NCBI GenBank assembly: GCA_964545715.1
Contig: CAZJHX010000010.1
Coordinates: 1 to 64,000, forward strand
Direction of reading: 5' to 3'
From: CAZJHX01 sp964545715
Lineage (GTDB): Bacteria > Myxococcota_A > UBA9042 > GCA-2863065
DNA length: 64,000 nucleotides
How positions within the stretch are numbered: the stretch's first letter is position 1; every line of letters begins with the position of its first letter. The notes beneath the pieces were generated by a model that saw nothing but the letters and a program-made list of their open reading frames with translations, was not told the DNA's origin and searched no databases. Position numbers and translations under genes: made by a program. This document shows, piece after piece, positions 34,688 through 43,094 of this stretch.

Positions 34688-35796
34688 TCATTATCGCCGC
34701 GATTTGCGTCTTGGCTGTGCCGGCCGTGGCGCAGCATCAGGCGAGCGCCCGCGTGGACGTGTACGACGACGGCTGGATTACGGTCGTGGCGCCCAGCGCC
34801 CGCGGCAAGGTGTCGGCCGGGGCGCGCGCGGATGTGTCAGCCACGTATGCGGTCGACGTGATCAGCGGCGCCACGCCGGTGTCGTCCTCGGTGGACGCGG
34901 TGTCGGGCGCCACTCGCTTTGAGGAGGTGCGGCACGGCGCCGACATCGGCGGCGGCGGGTATCTGGGCAAGAGCAGCTGGCGCCTGGACGGACGCTACGG
35001 CGTGAGCGTAGAGCCGGACTATGAGACTCACCTGCTGGGCCTGGGCGCGTCCGGCGATCTCTTCAAGCGCATGGTGACCCTGTCGGTGCAGTACACGGCG
35101 TCGTTCGAACGCCTGATGAGCGTGCACGACGAGCAGCTCTCCGAGCGCACGCTATCCAACGCGCTGGACGTCTCCTGGGCGCAGATCCTGGGACGCACGA
35201 CCACGCTGACAGCCCGTCTGCGCGGCGAGCTGCGCTCGTGTTCAAAAGCGTACGGCTGCGAGGCCAGCCCGTATCGGTACGTGCCGCTGAGCGACGGCGT
35301 CGGCGCTATTGTGACCGTGCAGGAGCGCCACCCCGAGTCGCGCCTGCGCGGGGCTGCGGCCCTGGATCTGTCGCAGTATCTGGGGGCGGGGTTCGCGCTG
35401 CACGTCAACTATCGCTACTACCACGACTCATGGCAGATCGGCGGGCACAGCGCGGCCACCTCGATCGCCTGGGGCGGCTTTGGAGAGCGGCTCATCATCC
35501 GGCTGGGGGCGCGAGGCAGCCTGCAGTCCGCGGCCAGCTTCTACCAGGCGCGCTACGAGACCGGCGTGGGCGGACCCCAGGTGCCCGACCTGCGGACGTC
35601 TGACCGGGAGCTGTCCGGCCTGCGAACCGCGTCAGCCAGCCTGAGGGCGCGCTGGTCCATGGTGGGCGTCGGTCCGTTTGCGCGCCTCGGCCTGACCGCG
35701 CGCGTCGCCCACACCTGGTTCGACTACCCCGACTATCCGGCGCTGTCCGGCCTGCAGGCCTGGATCGCTGGAGGAGGTGTTCATGCGGAGTTTTGA
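34672..35796 (+). CDS. DUF3570 outer-membrane beta-barrel-like protein
   Basis: A 374-aa protein of the DUF3570 family. A cleavable signal peptide (LIIIAAICVLAVPAVAQ) is followed by VYDDGWITVVAPS and the hallmark VDVISGATPVSSSVDAVSGATRF. The remainder alternates hydrophobic residues in long strands (YLGKSSWRLDGRYGVSVE, LVTLSVQYTASFERL-type strands), as in outer-membrane barrels. It is likely an outer-membrane channel or anchoring partner of DUF4266. ATG 34672 lies inside the DUF4266 gene. The family usually co-occurs with DUF4266, and here also with heme proteins, suggesting a conduit for exported redox proteins. Confidence 0.88.
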   Translation: MRLQLIIIAAICVLAVPAVAQHQASARVDVYDDGWITVVAPSARGKVSAGARADVSATYAVDVISGATPVSSSVDAVSGATRFEEVRHGADIGGGGYLGKSSWRLDGRYGVSVEPDYETHLLGLGASGDLFKRMVTLSVQYTASFERLMSVHDEQLSERTLSNALDVSWAQILGRTTTLTARLRGELRSCSKAYGCEASPYRYVPLSDGVGAIVTVQERHPESRLRGAAALDLSQYLGAGFALHVNYRYYHDSWQIGGHSAATSIAWGGFGERLIIRLGARGSLQSAASFYQARYETGVGGPQVPDLRTSDRELSGLRTASASLRARWSMVGVGPFARLGLTARVAHTWFDYPDYPALSGLQAWIAGGGVHAEF

Positions 35797-36331
35797 CCGG
35801 GCGCTCTTTGTCTTGTGCGCGCTGTCCCTGATGGCGTGCGGCCCCGATGGGGAGACCGAGCCTCCGCCGCCCGAGGAGCCGAAGCAGCCGTTTGAGTGCA
35901 GCCTGGGGGTGGAGCGCATGGGCGTCTACGAGGCCGGTGGTCCGCAGTGCGAGGCGGAGCTGACGCTGGGGTTTCAGGGGTTCCTGTGGTTTGACGTGGT
36001 CGTGCAGGCGGGCCCGGGCGCGCCTAAACAGGGTCGCGCCAAGCTGAGCGTCAGCGTGCCCGCCAAGTCACCGTTCAACTCGGCGTCGCCGCTTGTCACG
36101 TTCGGCCAATACGAATCCGACGGGCTGCGGCTGTCGTCGCACATGCAGGTCTTTGTCAGCGGCCAGGACCCAAAGGAGCTGGCCGGTCAAGTCGCCCAGA
36201 TCTCGGTGCGCTTCGAGTCGGAGACCAAGGAGTGCATCACCACGTCCCAGGTGCTGCTTGTCGACAACGACGACTGCATCCACACCAACGATGAGCCCTG
36301 CGAAGGCACGGACGTGGTGTTCGAGGAGTGA
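35783..36331 (+). CDS. Hypothetical lipoprotein of the redox operon
   Basis: A 182-aa predicted lipoprotein. ATG 35783 has GAGGAGG upstream and overlaps the DUF3570 stop by 14 bases. Lipobox SLMAC is followed by a Pro/Glu linker and a beta-sandwich-like domain. Cysteines (ECSLG, GPQCEAE, ECITTS, DDCIHTNDEPC) could pair. There is no heme motif. By position it may be a partner of the di-heme protein downstream, as MbnP-type proteins partner MbnH-type di-heme enzymes, but I see no MbnP signature, so this is only an idea. Confidence 0.78.
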   Translation: MRSFDRALFVLCALSLMACGPDGETEPPPPEEPKQPFECSLGVERMGVYEAGGPQCEAELTLGFQGFLWFDVVVQAGPGAPKQGRAKLSVSVPAKSPFNSASPLVTFGQYESDGLRLSSHMQVFVSGQDPKELAGQVAQISVRFESETKECITTSQVLLVDNDDCIHTNDEPCEGTDVVFEE

Positions 36332-38763
36332 GGCGCAGTGCGCTGATATTGGCGTTTCTTGTCGCCGCGTGCAGCTCGCCGCCGGCGACGCTGGAGCAGG
36401 TCGCTGAGCCGCGGGAGCTGGCGGCCTATCCCAACCCGTTCATGGCGCCGGACCCGCTGTGGGCGCCGCAGCCCAGGCGGGACAATCCGCTGGAGATCGC
36501 GGTCACGCCTGCCGGCGATCGGGCGTACGTCTCGTTGCAGGGCAGCCCCGATGAGCCGGGCCACCACGTGGCTGTCGTCTCGTTGGACGCGACGCCGCGG
36601 GTGCTGACGCGCATCCCGGTCGGCGCCGGACCCACCGGCCTGGCGATGCATCCGGACGGCCGCTTTCTGGTGGCCTTCAACCGGCTGAGCAACTTTGTGA
36701 GTGTCATCGACACCGCGCGGGATGTGGTCGCTCACTCGCCGGGCGCGGACTTCTACGCCGTGGAGGGCGTCTTCACGCCGGACGGTCGCCAGCTCTTCTT
36801 CACAAACCGCTGGCGCGACGCCGTCTCCATCTGGGATGTCGAGCCGGGCGCTGAGGGACTGCGCATCACCGGGCGCGACGAGCCCGGGATCGCTGTTGGG
36901 ACCAACCCGCGCGACATCGCGATCTCGGACGACGGCCAAACTGTGGCCGCCGCCGCCCTTACCGGGATGACGGTCTCGCTGATCGACCGCAGTACGCGCG
37001 CGGAGCGGCGGCGAATAGACGTCGGCGCGCCCGCCAACGGTCTGGCGTTTGCGGGGGACTGGCTGATCGTTGCCACGCTGTCCGCGTCTACCCACCACCA
37101 GCCGCTGGTCGGCCCCGACACGAACCACGACGGTCAGCCGGGTGACGGGACGCCCAATGTCAACTTCCAGGACCTGCAAAACGAGATCGCTATCTACGAT
37201 CTCAACGGGGACGCGGTCGCCCGGTACACGTCCGACACACTGTGCTGTCAGGACTTCCGAGACGTTGATCCGCTGGACGTCGCGCGCCATGGCGACCTGC
37301 TGCCGCCCGAGGACACCTGGCTGGTCGGAGGGGCGCTTCCAGAGCAGCTCGCCATCTCCGGCACCGACCTGTACATCACCTACTCCGCCTCGAACCAGAT
37401 GCAGCGCTTTGAGTTGGACCCGGCGACCGGGCTGCTGGCGGCGGGCCCGGTCTGGGGGACGGGGCACAATCCGCACGGTATCGCGATCGCCGGAGACCGC
37501 GTGCTGGTCGCACATCGGCTGGGCGAGACGCTGGGGGTCTACGATCGGGAGACCGGCGCGTCCGAGGCCGACGTTGTGGTTGGCGACGTCTCGGGCGGAG
37601 ACTTTCCGGCCACCGACGCCGAGATCGGCGAGCTGTTCAACTTCGTCACCGCGCCCTTCACCGTCGATGGCGACCAGTCCTGCGCTCACTGCCACCGGGA
37701 GGGTGGTAACATCGATAAGGCGTTCTCGATGCCGCTGACCCGCTACGGCGGCGTGGGGTCGCGCATGACCATGGCGTATCGCGGCGCAGCGGACTCGCGG
37801 CCGTGGTTCTTTGAAGCCGCCATGGACGAGACCAACTTTACACCCGTGATGAACGAGTTTGCTCGCATCGAGAACTTCTGCTGCACCGACTATACGCTGT
37901 GGCCGGACGGTCCGCCGGCCGGGTGCGCGACGGACCCGCCCGCCGAATGCTCTCAGGAGCCCAACGCCGGCTCACCCGATGGGTTTGGAGCGTCGCGGGG
38001 CAGCACTGCGGGCCCCCCTCACCCCAGACCCACAGCGCATGCGACGCGCGACGGGTTCTACCTGAACGTGGCGAAGCAGGTGATGGGGCGCCAAAACAGC
38101 TTCGGCGACGGTGTCTATTTCGAGGATGTGATCACCGAGGAGCGCCGCCCGGTGCCGCTGGATTTCAACGGCATTACACGCGCGCTGGGCCTCTTCCTGC
38201 TGCAGGAGCCGGGCCTGCTGCCCAACCCCAATGTGCTGACCGCGTCCGCACGCCGCGGCCAGGCGCTGTTCGAGAGCGACGCGACCGGCTGCGCAGCCTG
38301 CCACCCGGCGCCGTCGTTTTCGGTGTCGACGGATCACAACCCCGCCGGCTTGCCGCTGCTGATGGGCCCCGTGGTCACCCCGAACAGGTCGGAAGACGGC
38401 ATCAATCTCGACCTGCCGGCGGATGGCTTCATGAGCATCTTTCCGCGCGTGGTGACCGACACCTGTGAGGCGATCTGCGGCGCCGAGGCCTGCGACGCAG
38501 ACCCCGACGCGTGTGACGACCTGCGCAACGCCAACTTCGGAGTGCCGCCGCTGCGCGGGATCTGGGATCGGGCGTCCGGCATGCTGCACGACGGACGCGC
38601 CAACGGCCTGCTCGAGGTGTTGGCCACACCCGGGCATCCAGCGCTGGCCTCGGGCCAGACGGGCTTTAACGTCAGCGACGGGGTGCCCGACAGCCACGGC
38701 TCAACCAGTCACCTGACGCCGGCCGAGCTGGCTGATCTCATTACGTTTCTTCGCACGCTCTAG
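36328..38763 (+). CDS. Beta-propeller/di-heme cytochrome c peroxidase-like lipoprotein
   Basis: An 811-aa predicted lipoprotein. GTG 36328 overlaps the preceding stop (GTGA). The signal peptide ends in lipobox LVAAC. Residues about 50-430 form a YVTN-like propeller (EIAVTPAGDRAYVS, LAMHPDGRFLVAFNR, DIAISDDGQTVAAA). Residues about 435-811 are a bacterial cytochrome c peroxidase/MauG-like domain with two CXXCH sites, SCAHCHREGG (near 450) and GCAACHPAPS (near 652), and a closing ELADLITFLRTL motif. Such proteins oxidise substrates using peroxide or modify Trp/Tyr in partner proteins. A cysteine-rich insert (ICGAEACDADPDAC) is unusual. It closes the operon; a hairpin follows at 38791. Confidence 0.9.
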   Translation: MRRSALILAFLVAACSSPPATLEQVAEPRELAAYPNPFMAPDPLWAPQPRRDNPLEIAVTPAGDRAYVSLQGSPDEPGHHVAVVSLDATPRVLTRIPVGAGPTGLAMHPDGRFLVAFNRLSNFVSVIDTARDVVAHSPGADFYAVEGVFTPDGRQLFFTNRWRDAVSIWDVEPGAEGLRITGRDEPGIAVGTNPRDIAISDDGQTVAAAALTGMTVSLIDRSTRAERRRIDVGAPANGLAFAGDWLIVATLSASTHHQPLVGPDTNHDGQPGDGTPNVNFQDLQNEIAIYDLNGDAVARYTSDTLCCQDFRDVDPLDVARHGDLLPPEDTWLVGGALPEQLAISGTDLYITYSASNQMQRFELDPATGLLAAGPVWGTGHNPHGIAIAGDRVLVAHRLGETLGVYDRETGASEADVVVGDVSGGDFPATDAEIGELFNFVTAPFTVDGDQSCAHCHREGGNIDKAFSMPLTRYGGVGSRMTMAYRGAADSRPWFFEAAMDETNFTPVMNEFARIENFCCTDYTLWPDGPPAGCATDPPAECSQEPNAGSPDGFGASRGSTAGPPHPRPTAHATRDGFYLNVAKQVMGRQNSFGDGVYFEDVITEERRPVPLDFNGITRALGLFLLQEPGLLPNPNVLTASARRGQALFESDATGCAACHPAPSFSVSTDHNPAGLPLLMGPVVTPNRSEDGINLDLPADGFMSIFPRVVTDTCEAICGAEACDADPDACDDLRNANFGVPPLRGIWDRASGMLHDGRANGLLEVLATPGHPALASGQTGFNVSDGVPDSHGSTSHLTPAELADLITFLRTL

Positions 38764-38790
38764 CTCTAATGGGATCCCCGGTGAGGGCAT

Positions 38791-38805
38791 GGGGTAAAAT
38801 ACCCC
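38791..38805 (+). terminator. Hairpin after the redox operon
   Basis: GGGGTA-AAA-TACCCC is a perfect six-base-pair stem with a three-base loop, extendable by GGC/GCC across a bulge. The following sequence is only moderately T-rich (ATTCTTTGATTT), so it may be a weak terminator or a protein site. Confidence 0.42.
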
Positions 38806-38890
38806 GCCATTCTTTGATTTAGGGGCATGCTGACCCGGAGCAAACACTCGCATCGGTCGTATCGCGCATGTTTCCGCCGGTTTTCGACTT

Positions 38891-38906
38891 GGGCACGGTT
38901 GTTGCT
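38891..38906 (+). promoter_or_regulatory. Sigma-54-type motif before the receiver/kinase pair
   Basis: GGGCACG-GTTG-TTGCT agrees with the RpoN consensus except for the first base. Transcription would begin near 38917, almost at ATG 38919, so the mRNA would be leaderless. That is odd and lowers confidence, although no good ribosome site is present either. Confidence 0.45.
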
Positions 38907-38918
38907 CCACTAGTGGAA

Positions 38919-39278
38919 ATGCAGATTCTGATCGCCGACGACAACCCGGACTTCGCCAGCTTGTTGTGCGAGTTCTTGGTCGACGAAGGGTACACCGTCG
39001 AGGTCGCCAACGATGGACTCGAGGCGCTGCACGTCATCGGTGAGCGCGGCCCACCCCAGGTGCTGATCCTCGATGGCCGGATGCCCGGGCTGGACGGCCA
39101 CGGCGTGCTGGAGCAGGTACGCGCCCGCGGATACGACAGCAAGGTCGCCGTCGTCACGGCCTTCCCGGGGCGCAACGAGAAGCGGCAATATGAGCAGGAG
39201 GGCGCCGATGTCGTGCTGTCCAAGCCCGTCCCGATGTCGCGGATACTCAGCTGGATCGAGGGGTTAGGCACCGTTTGA
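38919..39278 (+). CDS. Stand-alone response-regulator receiver
   Basis: A 119-aa single receiver domain. The acidic pair is Asp7-Asp8 (IADDN), the phosphorylation site is Asp52 (LILDGRMPG), and the Lys of LSKPVPM closes the site. There is no output domain, so it signals by protein contact or phosphotransfer. I chose ATG 38919; GTG 38913 is also possible, and the longer frame from 38868 would run over the sigma-54-type motif. It is translationally coupled to the kinase by TTGA overlap. Confidence 0.92.
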   Translation: MQILIADDNPDFASLLCEFLVDEGYTVEVANDGLEALHVIGERGPPQVLILDGRMPGLDGHGVLEQVRARGYDSKVAVVTAFPGRNEKRQYEQEGADVVLSKPVPMSRILSWIEGLGTV

Positions 39279-40750
39279 CGACGCGCATACAGGACATGCG
39301 CTTGGCGATCGCAGCAGCCGTGATCGCGATGGGTATTTTTGTCCTGGATCTCGCGTTGCCGCTGGGAGTTGCGGCGGGGGTGCCGTATGTCGCGGTCGTG
39401 CTGGTCGCGGCTCGCCTGAGCGAACCGCGCCACATCCTGATGGTGTCCGTTGCGTGCTGTGCGCTGGTCCTTCTGGGCTTTCTTCTATCGCCCAGCGGCG
39501 GGGTCTTCTGGGTTGTGGTGTACAACCGGGCGCTGGCCGTCTTCGCGGTCGCCGTCACGGGCTGGGTCCTGTTCGCCCGTGTGCGGGCGGGCCACCAACT
39601 CGCTGAGAGCCGCCGTGCGCGCGCCACGCTGTTGACCAACCTGCCCGGCGCAGCCTACCAGCGCCGCCACGACGACGACGGCACTATTCTTCTGGCCTCC
39701 CCGGGCTGTCGTGACGTGACCGGCTACACCGCCCTGGAGCTGTGCACCAGTCACAGTTGGTACACGCTGATTCACCGCGACGATCGCGATCGCGTGCGGC
39801 GCATCATCGACGCCGCGGTGGAGCACAGTCGCCCCTATGAGGTCAGTTATCGCGCCCATCGTAAGGACGGCGCCCTGATCTGGCTGTGGGACCACGGGGT
39901 CCCGGTGCGCGGACCCAACGGCCGGGCCGCGGTGCTGGAGGGTTATGCGACCGACGTAACCCGCAAGCGGCGCATCGACGACGACCTGGCCCAAAGCGCA
40001 AAGATGGAGGCCGTCGGGGTTCTGGCCGCCGGCATCGCGCACGAGATCGGCAACCCGCTGGCCGCCATCTCGGTTATCGCGGAGATGGAGGGGCGTCACG
40101 CCTCCAAGCCCGTCACAAAGCGGCGGTTGGGCCAAATCGCGACCAACATCGAGCGCATCAGTCGCATCATGCAGCGCTTGATGGACTTTGCGCACCCGGC
40201 GACCTACGAGAGCGAGGCCATCTCAGTCAACGAGCTCGTGATCGAGGTCGTGGAGCTGGTTCGGTACGACAAGCGCGCCAAGAAGACCGTGCTGGACCTC
40301 GATCTCACCGATGACGTCACGCTGGTCTCGGCCATCGGGGACGAGTTGGTGCAGCTGTTTACCAATCTGGCGCTCAACGCGCTGGACGCGTTGGGTGAGC
40401 GGGAGGGCGCCGGCTCTCCCACGCTGCGCTTTGCCACCGAGGTGCTGGAGACCGACCTGGGCCGCACCGTTCGCGTGGTGGTCGAGGATAACGGCCCGGG
40501 CTTCAGTTACGACCTCCGCGAGCGGATCTTCGACCCGTTCTTCACGACCAAAGAGGTGGGCAAGGGGACGGGGCTTGGGCTGGCGACGTCCGCGCGCACT
40601 GCACGGGACCATGGCGGCACACTGCGAGCGACGAGCGAGCCGGGCTGTGGCGCGCGGTTTGAGCTGGACCTGCCGGCTGCGGCGCCGGCGGGGACCATTA
40701 TACGGCCTGTGGCACGCCGCCGTCACGCAGGCAAGACTTCTCGCACGTGA
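39275..40750 (+). CDS. PAS-domain sensor histidine kinase
   Basis: A 491-aa membrane kinase starting at TTG 39275, overlapping the receiver stop (TTGA). Residues about 5-105 contain three or four transmembrane helices (LAIAAAVIAMGIFVLDLAL, VVLVAARL, VACCALVLLGFLL). A PAS domain follows (about 115-240, TLLTNLPGAAYQRRH...WLWDHGVPVRG...EGYATDVT). The dimerisation/phosphoacceptor block is GIAHEIGNPLAAISVI. ATP-binding blocks are LALNALDAL (N box), DNGPGFSYD, FFTTK and GTGLGLATS. It is an NtrB/ZraS-type orthodox kinase; the signal is unknown. The adjacent receiver is its likely partner, though an enhancer-binding regulator elsewhere is possible given the sigma-54-type sites here. Confidence 0.95.
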   Translation: MTTRIQDMRLAIAAAVIAMGIFVLDLALPLGVAAGVPYVAVVLVAARLSEPRHILMVSVACCALVLLGFLLSPSGGVFWVVVYNRALAVFAVAVTGWVLFARVRAGHQLAESRRARATLLTNLPGAAYQRRHDDDGTILLASPGCRDVTGYTALELCTSHSWYTLIHRDDRDRVRRIIDAAVEHSRPYEVSYRAHRKDGALIWLWDHGVPVRGPNGRAAVLEGYATDVTRKRRIDDDLAQSAKMEAVGVLAAGIAHEIGNPLAAISVIAEMEGRHASKPVTKRRLGQIATNIERISRIMQRLMDFAHPATYESEAISVNELVIEVVELVRYDKRAKKTVLDLDLTDDVTLVSAIGDELVQLFTNLALNALDALGEREGAGSPTLRFATEVLETDLGRTVRVVVEDNGPGFSYDLRERIFDPFFTTKEVGKGTGLGLATSARTARDHGGTLRATSEPGCGARFELDLPAAAPAGTIIRPVARRRHAGKTSRT

Positions 40751-40973
40751 TGCATGACGGCTCTTCAAAGGCCGAGCACGCCGTGATGTCGGTGGGCCTT
40801 CCGGCACCCCAGCCAGGTCCGGCCGTACGCTGGATCACCGCGTCGAAGTCCTCCTGGCGGGTGTAGCAATGCACGCGCTCCTGTCGGGTCATGCGAATGA
40901 GAATCCGCCCGGCCATATAGACTGCGGCGAACATGACGGCGACTGCGCCGACGACGAATACAGACTCAACCAT
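40698..40973 (-). CDS. Small single-pass membrane protein with CSAF-C-C-K-CL motif
   Basis: A 91-aa protein. ATG 40973 has AGGAGG eight bases upstream. One transmembrane helix near the N-terminus (SVFVVGAVAVMFAAVYMAG) precedes a short soluble tail with HCYTRQ and then TACSAFEEPSCITCEKSCL. Its tail resembles that of the protein at 45579-45962 (CSAFHPDQHVRCQKKCL), so the two are probably related. Five cysteines could hold a metal or Fe-S cluster or form disulphides. It is divergent from heme A synthase and its 3' end overlaps the end of the histidine-kinase gene by 53 bases on the opposite strand. Confidence 0.82.
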   Translation of the reverse strand: MVESVFVVGAVAVMFAAVYMAGRILIRMTRQERVHCYTRQEDFDAVIQRTAGPGWGAGRPTDITACSAFEEPSCITCEKSCLRDGGVPQAV

Positions 40974-41017
40974 TGTGCCTCCTACAAGGACGCGAAGTCC
41001 CTCAGGAGATCTTAGCG

Positions 41018-42046
41018 ATGGGCCTTGGTCAGTCACATCGGTCAGACGACCCATACGGCGCGGTAAAGGTGTGGCTGTGGTCCGTCTACGCGATGGTCTT
41101 CGCCATCGTTCTGATCGGCGGCATCACGCGGCTCACGGGCTCAGGCCTGTCGATGGTGGAGTGGCGACCGCTGATGGGCGCAGTGCCTCCTTTAACCGAC
41201 GCCGATTGGACCGCGGTCTTCGAGCGTTATCAGCAAAGCCCGCAGTATGCGCTGGTCAACGATTGGATGACCCTGGCGGACTTCAAGCGCATCTTCTTCT
41301 GGGAGTTCCTTCATCGGCTCTTCGGCCGACTGATCGGCCTCGCCTTCCTCGTTCCCTGGGTCTATTTCCTGCTCCGGCGCCGGCTGACCGGCTCTCTGGC
41401 CGCCCGGACGGGCGTGGCGTTTGTCCTGGGCGGGCTGCAGGGGCTGTTGGGCTGGTACATGGTGAAGAGTGGCTTGGTCGACGTACCCGCCGTGAGCCAC
41501 TATCGGCTGGCTGCGCACCTCTTGTTGGCCCTCATCGTCGCCAACTGGCTGCTGTGGATTTTGCTGGGGCTGTGGCGTGCTCCCACCGGCCACTCGAAGC
41601 TGCGAGCGGCGGCGTGGGTGTTTGTGGCCGCCGTTGGACTTCAGATCATCTACGGCGCGTTTACCGCCGGCACCCGCGCAGGGCTTTTGTTTTCTACGTT
41701 TCCCGACATGGACGGCGCCATGGTTCCGTCGGGCATGGGCGTTCTCGGCGTGCGTGACCTGCTGGACAACCCGGTCACAATTCACTTCATACACCGCATG
41801 CTCGCATGGGCCCTGGCGGTGGGCGCCGTCATACTGTTCGTCGCCGGTCGCCGCCAACCTCAGCCCATGCTGCGCCATGCCGTTGCGCTTGTGCTGGGGC
41901 TGGTCGGCTTGCAGGTGATATTGGGCGCGGCCACGGTGGTGCTGGACGTAGCGACCTGGATTGCCGTCATCCACCAAGGCGTTGGTTTTCTGGTGTTGTC
42001 CGCTGCTGTGTTTGCCGCCTATGCGGCGGGAGGGGCGTCGACGTGA
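41018..42046 (+). CDS. ctaA: Heme A synthase (COX15/CtaA family)
   Basis: A 342-aa integral membrane protein converting heme O to heme A for aa3-type cytochrome oxidases. The signature GGITRLTGSGLSMVEWRP is present, as are WEFLHRLFGR, SHYRLAAHLLLAL, HFIHRMLAW and IHQGVGF with the paired His ligands of the two heme sites. Eight helices are expected and eight hydrophobic stretches are visible. It belongs to the longer, Rickettsia/mitochondrial-like type judged by the PPLTDADWTAVFERYQQSP insert. ATG 41018 has CAGGAG upstream. No oxidase subunits are adjacent; the radical SAM gene overlaps its stop (GTGA), implying co-expression. Confidence 0.95.
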   Translation: MGLGQSHRSDDPYGAVKVWLWSVYAMVFAIVLIGGITRLTGSGLSMVEWRPLMGAVPPLTDADWTAVFERYQQSPQYALVNDWMTLADFKRIFFWEFLHRLFGRLIGLAFLVPWVYFLLRRRLTGSLAARTGVAFVLGGLQGLLGWYMVKSGLVDVPAVSHYRLAAHLLLALIVANWLLWILLGLWRAPTGHSKLRAAAWVFVAAVGLQIIYGAFTAGTRAGLLFSTFPDMDGAMVPSGMGVLGVRDLLDNPVTIHFIHRMLAWALAVGAVILFVAGRRQPQPMLRHAVALVLGLVGLQVILGAATVVLDVATWIAVIHQGVGFLVLSAAVFAAYAAGGAST

Positions 42047-43035
42047 GGATGCGCTGGTTCGAGTTGAATTTCGTCAGCCGCCGGCCGTGGATGTGGCGCG
42101 CGCTGACCAGCAGCTATGCCCAGGTGGCGGCCGGTCGTCCGCGGCTGCGCAGCGTCGAGTTCGGCCTGACGTACGGCTGCCCCATGGACTGCCCATACTG
42201 CTCGGCCGCAGGGCTGATGAAGGAGCGAGCCGAGGCGCTGACCCTGGCCGAGTGGGAGCGCGTCATAGGCGAATGCGTCAGCCTCGGGGCGATTCACTTT
42301 CTGTTGACCGGCGGTGAGCCGCTGCAGGCGACTCAGCTGCTGCCGCTGGTGCGTGCAATACATCAGCGCCGCCGCGTCGTCAGCGTGGTCACGACCGGGT
42401 GGCCCCTGGATGAGCCATTGGTGCGCGCGCTTGCCGCAGCCGGACTGGACGCCGCCGAGATCAGCTTGGACGGCGCGAGCTCGCACGCCCACGATCCGTA
42501 CCGTGGTCGTCCTGGTGCTTTCGACGCTGCCTTGCGGGCCGCGGCGCTGTTTCAGCTGCATGGGATCACCGTGCTCTTCACCCACGTGGCCACTAAGACG
42601 AGCCTGCGGTCAGGCGAGGTGCATCGCGTCGTGGAGCTGGCGCGGGAGCTCGGGTGCCGCCTCAACATGGGCTTTCCGGCGATGGCCGGCGCCTTCGGAG
42701 ACTCCTGGCTGGAGCTGCTGAACGAGTCTGAGTGGTCCCAACTGGAGAGCCTGGTTGACGACGACCACGTGCGCTCGTGCGCTCAAAGCTCTTACAAAGG
42801 CGACGGCTGTACGGCCGGGTCCGAGAAGATCTACATCACGCGCTACGGTGATCTGACCCCCTGCCCGCTGATGCCGGCGCTGCGCTTCGGCAACATCCGC
42901 GACGCCTCAGTGGCCGATCTGTGGGCGCGCGCACGCCGTATTCCGGAGCTGTCCACCGGCCAGCCGCGCTGTCTGCCCGCCAGCGACCGGGCGTTTGTGT
43001 CCCGGTATCTCGTGGACTCTGATCCGGCTCAATAA
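42043..43035 (+). CDS. Radical SAM protein with a partial SPASM-like tail
   Basis: A 330-aa radical SAM enzyme. GTG 42043 overlaps the ctaA stop (GTGA); ATG 42049 is the alternative. The cluster motif is GCPMDCPYC (Cys46, Cys50, Cys53). SAM-binding elements LLTGGEPLQ and ISLDGASSH follow. The C-terminal part has DGCTAGSEKIYITRYGDLTPCPLM...LRFGNIRD...LW, the arrangement of SPASM domains that bind auxiliary Fe-S clusters; a last Cys is in PRCLPASD. Such enzymes modify peptides or cofactors. No precursor peptide is obvious, but the small Cys-rich proteins at 40698 and 45579 are candidates. It is probably co-transcribed with ctaA. Confidence 0.9.
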   Translation: MRMRWFELNFVSRRPWMWRALTSSYAQVAAGRPRLRSVEFGLTYGCPMDCPYCSAAGLMKERAEALTLAEWERVIGECVSLGAIHFLLTGGEPLQATQLLPLVRAIHQRRRVVSVVTTGWPLDEPLVRALAAAGLDAAEISLDGASSHAHDPYRGRPGAFDAALRAAALFQLHGITVLFTHVATKTSLRSGEVHRVVELARELGCRLNMGFPAMAGAFGDSWLELLNESEWSQLESLVDDDHVRSCAQSSYKGDGCTAGSEKIYITRYGDLTPCPLMPALRFGNIRDASVADLWARARRIPELSTGQPRCLPASDRAFVSRYLVDSDPAQ

Positions 43036-43073
43036 CCCACGCCTTCGGGCTTGCGAACTTGGCTGATTTTGAG

Positions 43074-43094
43074 TCACTGACTGCATGTCAGTGA
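43074..43094. promoter_or_regulatory. TetR-type operator overlapping the regulator start codon
   Basis: TCACTGAC and GTCAGTGA are perfect eight-base arms with a five-base centre (TGCAT) that contains the AT of ATG 43085. Binding here would block start or translation of the TetR gene, so autorepression is likely. The size and symmetry are typical of TetR operators. Confidence 0.65.

Noticed and set aside
38868..38918. Extended N-terminus of the receiver from 38868
   Set aside because: Receivers begin at the ILIADDN strand; the extension covers intergenic sequence with a promoter-like motif.
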